Positions 7,905-13,466 of a stretch of DNA of 13,466 nucleotides are shown one piece after another (the first letter of the stretch is position 1; the number at the start of each line of letters is the position of its first letter). The position numbers were made by a program, and so were the translations under genes. The notes under the pieces are model-generated. The model was not told the DNA's origin, ran no database searches, and was given only the letters and a program-made list of their open reading frames with translations. The DNA is taken from assembly GCA_024741835.1 (NCBI GenBank), contig JAENRP010000424.1:7173-20638 (forward strand), given 5' to 3'. The stretch comes from Diplocarpon mali. Lineage: Eukaryota > Ascomycota > Leotiomycetes > Helotiales > Drepanopezizaceae.

Positions 7905-10900
7905 ATGCAATCCACGCCAACCCAGAGACGCCGCACCAGGAAACCATGAGCGAAAGCATAATCAGCAACGGAGACCCAAGTTGTTCACGCTCCCTGCCTG
8001 ACTCACCATCAACCCATGACTTCAATCTGTCGCAGTCACCTCTCGCTCTGAAGACCTTGAGCGAAAGTCTCAGTGCAGCCGCCAAAGCGGTCTTCCCGGC
8101 CGAAGGACGGTCACGGTATGCGAGAGCTTCAGTTTTGTTGATGTTCTGGGCCGAGGAAGACTCGGATCGATCAGCCCCAGCTGAGATATTGGAGCTGCTT
8201 GAAGTATTCCAACATTTTTTTGGATACGATGCGACCGTTTTCCCGATCCCACCATCAGGCGCTCCCGCTGCCGTCACCCACACGATTGCCGCATTTATCG
8301 AGGAGGGAGGCAATAGCGATAAGCACCTGAAGATTGTCTACTATGCCGGAGATGCGAGGATGGATGAAAATGATCGGCTCGTTTGGGCGAGGTACAGTAA
8401 AGCGCTACAGATCTGACAAGATGGCTAATTCATTGGCAGTGACGAGAATTCCACTTCAGCGGTTGGCTGGGATGATGTGCAGGAGGCACCCGTGCAGAGT
8501 CGAAGCGACGTGCTGTGTCTTCTGGACAGTCGCCATGCTACTGCTCCCATCCGCAGCCAGGGCAAAGGAGTCGCTGAAGTCATTGCATCGCGTGGCATGC
8601 ATGGAAAGCCGACAAGTCTCGAACGACTGGCTTTCACCAGACACCTCACCACCGAGCTGAGAGAGCTCGGCAGACTCCCCTCCTTCTCCATCGGCAACCT
8701 GTATCAGAATCTCATCTGCCGTGCCCACACAGCGACTTCGCAGCAATCCGGAGAATCCAGTGCACCCATCTACCTCTCACTTACACAAGAAGACTCCAGA
8801 TACCCTCGCAGCATCCGACTCTCAATCAACAACGAATACGGTCAACCAAGGGATTCTCCTCGCGGAGTGTACCGCCCAGCAATCGCAGGAACGGATGGCC
8901 ACTCACCTGCTCCCTCTTTCCTCTCATGCACCGCTTCAGCATCAGGAGAGAGCCCTCGCATGGCCTTCGCCATCCAACCCAAAGAGTCGTTACCCACAAG
9001 CGATGTCCTGTCTGACCTTTTCCTACGGTGTTTGGGAGACATCCCCGCCTCGGTTGCCGAAGTGAAGGTCGAAGTCGCATTTCAAGGCTCCCCCTCTCTA
9101 CTTATCGTCTCGGTGCCAATCTGCATATCAATATACATGCCGCGAGACCCGGCGGTGATCCGCCTGGGGCCGATCACGTCGATGAATCAGATCTCGAACC
9201 GGCTTGCTGGGTTGGTTCCACAAGATCTACCAACACCGAGGCCAGACTCGAGGGAGTTTGCAGTGCTAGAGTCGAGACCAAATGGCCATGACAGCGTGGC
9301 CGTAACCAATGGTGTTGACGGGGCTTCTAAGTCGGCAATCCGCCCCGACGAACAAGCGGATGTCATTCCTGGGAAGGAGAACAAGCCCCTGCTTGACCGA
9401 TCAGAAACGTCGCAAGTCAACCCGGAGACAGATTTTGATACGCCCAGCCTTCCCAACGGGCTTCACGATGCGCAGAGACCCAGCAGTGGAGTGCCACATG
9501 GGGTCGACGGCTCCCACCCGATCACACCGCCCGGGCCTCACTCTAGCGAGCCTAATGGGCCTCAGTCAAAAGCTCACGCAAAGATCAGATCTTACACCAA
9601 CGATCCAGATACCAAACGATTCCCTCGAATCTCCAGACCCGTGGAACTGCTCAGAAACAGCTACGACTGCGTCGTCATCGGCTCAGGGTATGGCGGCGGC
9701 GTTGCAGCAAGCCGCATGGCGAGAGCGGGTCAATCCGTCTGTCTCCTCGAAAGAGGAAAGGAAAAGTGGCCTGGCGAGTACCCAAGCGGCTTCCTGGACG
9801 CCTTCAGAAACCTGCACGTCTCTGGCGAGTTTGCCCCGGGATTCTTGAAAGGCGCCACGGTCGAAGGCGGTGATCCAACCGGCCTCTACCACCTCATCTG
9901 CGGCACAGGCCAAAATGCATTCGTCGGCAACGGCCTCGGTGGAACGAGTCTCCTGAATGCAAATGTGTTCCTCGAGGCAGACGCTAAGACGATGAGGATG
10001 CCCTGCTGGCCGAGAGAGTTACGGAAAGCGGATTCGCTGAAGGAATACTACGCTCGTGCCGCTGAGGTCCTGGAGCCAGAGACGTATCCCGATGATTGGC
10101 CCGAGCTGTCCAAATTGACGATGTTGGAGCGACAGGCGAAGGCTCTGGGCTGGGGCGAGAGGTTCAGACGAGTGCCCCAGACGACCAAGTTCAAAGGAGG
10201 ACCGAACAGCACCGGGGTCGAGATGTACCCGTCCGCCTTGACGGGCATGGACAGCACCGGCGTCAACGACGGGAGCAAGTCGAGTACTCTCGTCAACTAT
10301 CTGGCTGATGCCTGGAACTGGGGAGCCGAGATGTTTTGCGAGTGCGAAGTGAGGTATATCAAGAAGCATCCTGATCCCGAGGAGGAAGGGTTCCTGGTCT
10401 TCTTCGCTTGGCACGGCAGTCGTCGAGGCGCGTTTCCGGGCAGGATATACGAAGATCTCATGTGGGTTCACGCGAAGAAGTGCGTCTTCCTCGGGGCTGG
10501 TAGTATTGGCACTACGGAGATCCTACTTCGGAGCAAGAAACTCGGCTTGTCGATGAGTGACAGCGTCGGGACGGGCATGAGTGGCAACGGGGACATTCTT
10601 GCTTTTGGATACAACACCGATACCGAAGTCAATGCTATCGGCCGCCAATATCCCTCGCCATACAAGCCGGTTGGGCCAACCATCAGTGGGATTATCGACT
10701 GCCGAGAGGACCACGACAACCCTCTGGATGGATTCGTGATCCAGGAGGGTGCAGTTCCGAAAGCGATGGCCCCTCTGCTCCAGACCATGTTGGAGTTGAT
10801 GCCTGGGAACCAACTCCCCGCCGGACAGAGTCTGCTGGAGCGAGTGAAGCACCTCGTCGCTCAGCAGGGGAGTCGATTTCTTGGGCCATACTACTGCAAA

Positions 10901-13459
10901 GGTAGCATCGAGCGTACTCAGGTATACTTGGTGATGAGCCACGACTCTAACCAGGCCACGCTCACGCTCAAGAACGATAAGCCCGTGCTCGAATTCCTCG
11001 GGGTTGGGAGAAGTGAACATGTCAAATATCTCAACGACATCCTACGCCAGGCCACCCAAGCCGTGGGCGGGACGTATGTCAACAGCCCTTTCTACGCAGC
11101 TCTCGGCCAGCAGGAGATCACGGTTCATCCGATCGGGGGTGCTTGCATGAGCAAAAGCGAAACCGGGGAGCACGGGGTAACAAATCATTGGGGTGAAGTG
11201 TTCAGCGGCGACGGCAGAGAAACCCACCCCGGACTCATCGTCACAGATGGCGCAGTCATCCCCACGGCCCTCGGCGTCAACCCCTTCGCTACCATCACAG
11301 CCCTTGCAGAGCGCTCGGTGGAACACGCCGCCAAGCTCCGCATCAAGCGCAGAATCGATCTCACGACGAAGAACGACATGCTGGATCTGTTCGCAGAGCC
11401 GCACCAGTATGCCGAGAGCAAGGCAGTCCTGCAGCGGAAAGACACCACCGGGATCAGGGAGGCGACCAGCTTGGTGAGGCACACGAGAGAGGGGAAGGCC
11501 AAGGGCTTTGGATTCTCCGAGGTCATGAGCGGCTATATCCACGTGGGTGAGGGCATCGAGGGGGGTAAGATTGAGGATTACCAGACCGCTGCGAAGACGG
11601 CCAAGGGGCTCTGTGAGGAGGCGCGCTTCTTCTTGAGTGTGAAGGCTTGGGATACAGACGCGAGCATGTGGATCTCCCGCTCATACTGTTTGGTGGCTAA
11701 CGTCATACAGTCGTCAACCGAGCCGACCACGCCGCCATGTTGACTGGAACGTTTACCTGTGCTGGGCTCCCGAACTCTCCCTTCATGGTGCAGCGGGGGA
11801 CGTTCCACCTCTTCAGCGTTGACTCTGAAGCACCCGGCACCCGCAACTTGACCTACGATTTCGACATGACATCCACCGACGGCCGGGCGTTCCACTTCCA
11901 CGGCCAGAAGATTGTTGACTCTTCCGTTGCCCTCGGCCCCTGGCGATTCTGGAAAGCAACCTCCACGCTCTACGTAACCATCTCGGAAGCACACGGCAAG
12001 AAGTCTGTCCTCGGCAGGGGAATGATGCACATCAAACCCGCAGACTTCCTCTCTGAGCTGCTCACACTCCGCTCCTCCGGGGAGAGCTGGCTGGCGAAGG
12101 TGCATTCCAGTCTTTCCTTCATGGGCTTCTTCGCCAAACAGAGCATGGGCTTGTTCCTGGCGCCATTCACCTGGCAGCAGTACCCTTCAGTCACCTACTC
12201 CGGCTACGTCAACGAGACACCCCCCGACCGCACGATCAAGATTGTCGCTTCGGATGGGGTGCACAGCCTGCTGCACATCTGGGAAGCGCGCGCCCCTGGC
12301 CTCAAGACGGAGAACCTGTTCATGATCCCCGGCGCCAGCGTCGACCACCAGATCTTCGCTCTGCCAACGATCGAGGTGAACGCCGTGAACTATTTCACCC
12401 GCGCTGGGTATCGGGTTTTTGTCTCGGTGCATCGCATCTGCCAACTCATGGTCGCGGAGAATGACTGGACGACCTACGACTCGAGGCTCGACATACGAGC
12501 GTGCTACGAATGGATGCGGTCCGAGTACGGTCACGCCCCTATGTACACCATCTCGCACTGCATGGGGGCGGTAGCCTTCTCGTCTGGTCTACTGGACGGT
12601 ACCATTCCCGCCAAATGGGTGCGCGGCATCTCGTCCAGCCAGGTGCTGATGAACCCCCTCTGGTCGACGCTCAACATGGCCAAGGTGCTCGCCGGGCCGT
12701 TGCCGCTCGATAGGGTGTACGGCTGGCTGGGCGGCAAGTGGTTCAGCTGCTCGAGTATGCGGGACGATGGGTACTTCCAGCAGGCACTCAATCAGATCTT
12801 GCGGTTCTACCCCGATGAGAGGGAAGAGATTTGTAACAATGTTTCTTGTCACCGGTGCTCGCTTATCTTCGGACGGTGCGTGCCCCCCCCCCCTTTTCTT
12901 GTATTCAGCCACCCTCTTCCTCATCCTCTCTCCGCCTTTAAACCCCCAGCGTAACTAGGGCGACAGACTGACGCCCAGCAGCCTCTGGAACCACCGCAAC
13001 CTGAACGAAGCCACGCACCGGCAGATCAACCGTTTCTTTGGCGGCGTCAACATGACGCTCCTGCACCTGCTGATGCAGATGGGCTACCGCGGGCTCGTCA
13101 CAACCAACGGGCCACTCTTCTCCTCCCTCAACACGCCCTCAAACCTCGACCGGCTGAAAGGCATCCCCGTGCTGCTCTTCTCGGGCGGCGACAACAAAGT
13201 ACTCTCGCCCGAAGCCACGGCGCGCAGCTACGAGGCCTTGAGGGACAGGTTCGGCGCAGGCGACTATGCGAGAAGAGTGGTGAGCGGGTATGGGCACCTG
13301 GATTGTTGGATGGGGCGCGAGGCTTATCAGGATGTGTATCCGATGGTGCGCGAGGAGGTCGATAGGGTCTGTAGGGGGGAAGGGTGGAGGTATCAGGAGG
13401 TGGATTGGATGGGGGAGCGGGCTAGAGGAGTGCGGTGGAAGGATTTGGAGCTCTCGTGA
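7901..13459 (+). CDS. caspase-like / GMC oxidoreductase / alpha-beta hydrolase fusion protein, four exons
   Basis: Exons 7901-8391, 8440-11663, 11711-12875 and 12982-13459 give 1785 residues, ending TGA. Residues about 30-425 match a fungal caspase-like (C14-type) family (SVLLMFWAEED, FGYDATVFPIP, KIVYYAG, SRSDVLCLLD, FTRHLTTELREL, APIYLSLTQED), but the catalytic His and Cys are Asp151 and Arg195. Residues 430-560 are a Pro/Ser/Asp linker. Residues about 560-1150 are a cholesterol-oxidase-like GMC flavoenzyme: FAD loop GSGYGG at 578-583, GNGLGGTSLLNANVFLEAD, His1060 in HPIGG and Asn1111 in LGVNPFATI. Residues 1248-1400 are the domain joining oxidase and hydrolase in this family. The hydrolase has Cys1522 (SHCMG), Asp1697 (GGDNKV) and His1732 (GYGHLD). 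Likely chemistry is oxidation of a sterol-like alcohol and hydrolysis or acyl transfer; the substrate is unknown. The ATG at 7901 has good context (CACCATG). Two separate genes are less likely: no in-frame Met lies between Met412 and Met590. Confidence 0.85.
8392..8439 (+). other. intron 1 of the fusion gene (48 bp)
   Basis: Begins GTACAG, has a GCTAAT branch-like site and ends TTGGCAG. Its length is a multiple of three but it contains an in-frame TGA at 8414-8416, so it must be removed. Removal gives LVWAS-DENSTSAVGWDDVQEA across Ser164, matching the family spacing between LVWA and the W-containing segment. GTAAAG at 8397 was rejected because it breaks the frame. Confidence 0.85.
11664..11710 (+). 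other. intron 2 of the fusion gene (47 bp), probable GC-AG intron
   Basis: The best in-frame donor is GCATGT at 11664-11669, a one-base departure from GTATGT. The branch site GCTAAC (11695-11700) is perfect and the acceptor is CATACAG. Splicing gives AWDTDA-I1239-VNRADHAAMLTGTFTC, with the expected family sequence on both sides. The GT at 11668 gives the wrong frame, and the GT at 11688 would leave only 23 bases. Confidence 0.75.
12876..12981 (+). other. intron 3 of the fusion gene (103 or 106 bp) with tandem acceptor
   Basis: Begins GTGCGT and ends in CAGCAG (12976-12981). Either AG keeps the frame; using 12978 adds one Ser before LWNHRNLNEATH, using 12981 does not. The 12981 form is drawn because I recall family members reading FGRLW. 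A further in-frame acceptor at 12966 is possible but would add five residues. The intron holds a run of 11 C (12883-12893). Confidence 0.8.
12883..12893 (+). repeat. homopolymer run of 11 C inside intron 3
   Basis: Eleven consecutive C bases follow the GTGCGTG donor. The run is intronic, so length errors or slippage here do not alter the protein, though it lies close enough to the donor to affect assembly accuracy. Confidence 0.9.
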
Positions 13460-13466
13460 TTGCCGG

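Noticed and set aside
8401..8416. TGA at 8414-8416 as the end of a short caspase-like gene
   Set aside because: The stop lies in a 48-bp intron with branch site and acceptor, and the family sequence resumes in the same frame immediately after.
9309..9848. 179-codon frame overlapping the linker and FAD domain, as a separate start for the oxidase
   Set aside because: It is a different frame from the FAD domain, and its peptide lacks the GxGxxG motif carried by the main frame.
10523..11020. Long minus-strand frames inside the fusion gene (also 11042-11542 and 11578-12105)
   Set aside because: Shadows of strongly coding plus-strand sequence, with no recognisable domain of their own.
11668..11710. 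Canonical GT donor at 11668 for intron 2
   Set aside because: It would join the exons out of frame. The GC donor four bases upstream restores both frame and family sequence.
1..13466. tRNA genes, rRNA, CRISPR arrays or bacterial operon signals
   Set aside because: No cloverleaf with GTTCGA-type T-loop, no regularly spaced repeats and no Shine-Dalgarno-led gene chain was found; the introns show the DNA is eukaryotic.

Overview
The window looks like nuclear DNA of a filamentous ascomycete (Pezizomycotina). Genes are interrupted by 47-106 bp introns with fungal donor, branch and acceptor signals. Coding DNA is GC-rich and is separated by lower-GC, gene-poor stretches. The two identifiable proteins have their closest remembered relatives in fungi. 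No bacterial operon structure, Shine-Dalgarno logic, tRNA, rRNA or CRISPR array was seen.

Layout. Bases 2-154 may hold the 3' end of an unidentified plus-strand gene cut by the window edge. Bases 155-2974 hold no gene I can support. This stretch has a polypurine/G-rich tract (573-652), a GTG/GTA trinucleotide repeat (1284-1380) and a low-GC stretch (1381-2974) that resembles decayed repeat or gene-desert DNA. Bases 2975-3335 and 3571-3816 have coding-like composition but no intact recognisable gene. Bases 4549-5697, minus strand, hold a complete three-exon 3-ketodihydrosphingosine reductase gene (TSC10/KDSR type, 347 aa), the second step of sphingoid base synthesis. Bases 5698-7900 are a divergent intergenic region of 2.2 kb with two weak small-gene candidates, an 11-bp-arm palindrome and a promoter-like end with short upstream ORFs.

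Bases 7901-13459, plus strand, hold the main find: one four-exon gene for a predicted 1785-residue protein. It joins, in a single frame, an N-terminal fungal caspase-like domain, a GMC-type (cholesterol-oxidase-like) FAD oxidoreductase and a C-terminal alpha/beta hydrolase with a Cys nucleophile motif. The oxidoreductase-hydrolase pairing is a known architecture. The caspase-like domain in front of it is not one I recall, and no in-frame Met lies between that domain and the FAD domain. Both catalytic positions of the caspase-like domain are replaced (His by Asp151, Cys by Arg195), so it is probably a pseudo-protease used for sensing or scaffolding. Intron 2 is best explained as a GC-AG intron and intron 3 ends in a tandem NAGNAG acceptor.

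How they may work together: the sphingolipid reductase and the fusion gene are divergent, and both plausibly act on lipids. Shared regulation is only inference. The fusion suggests a lipid or sterol oxidase-hydrolase governed by a dead caspase fold.
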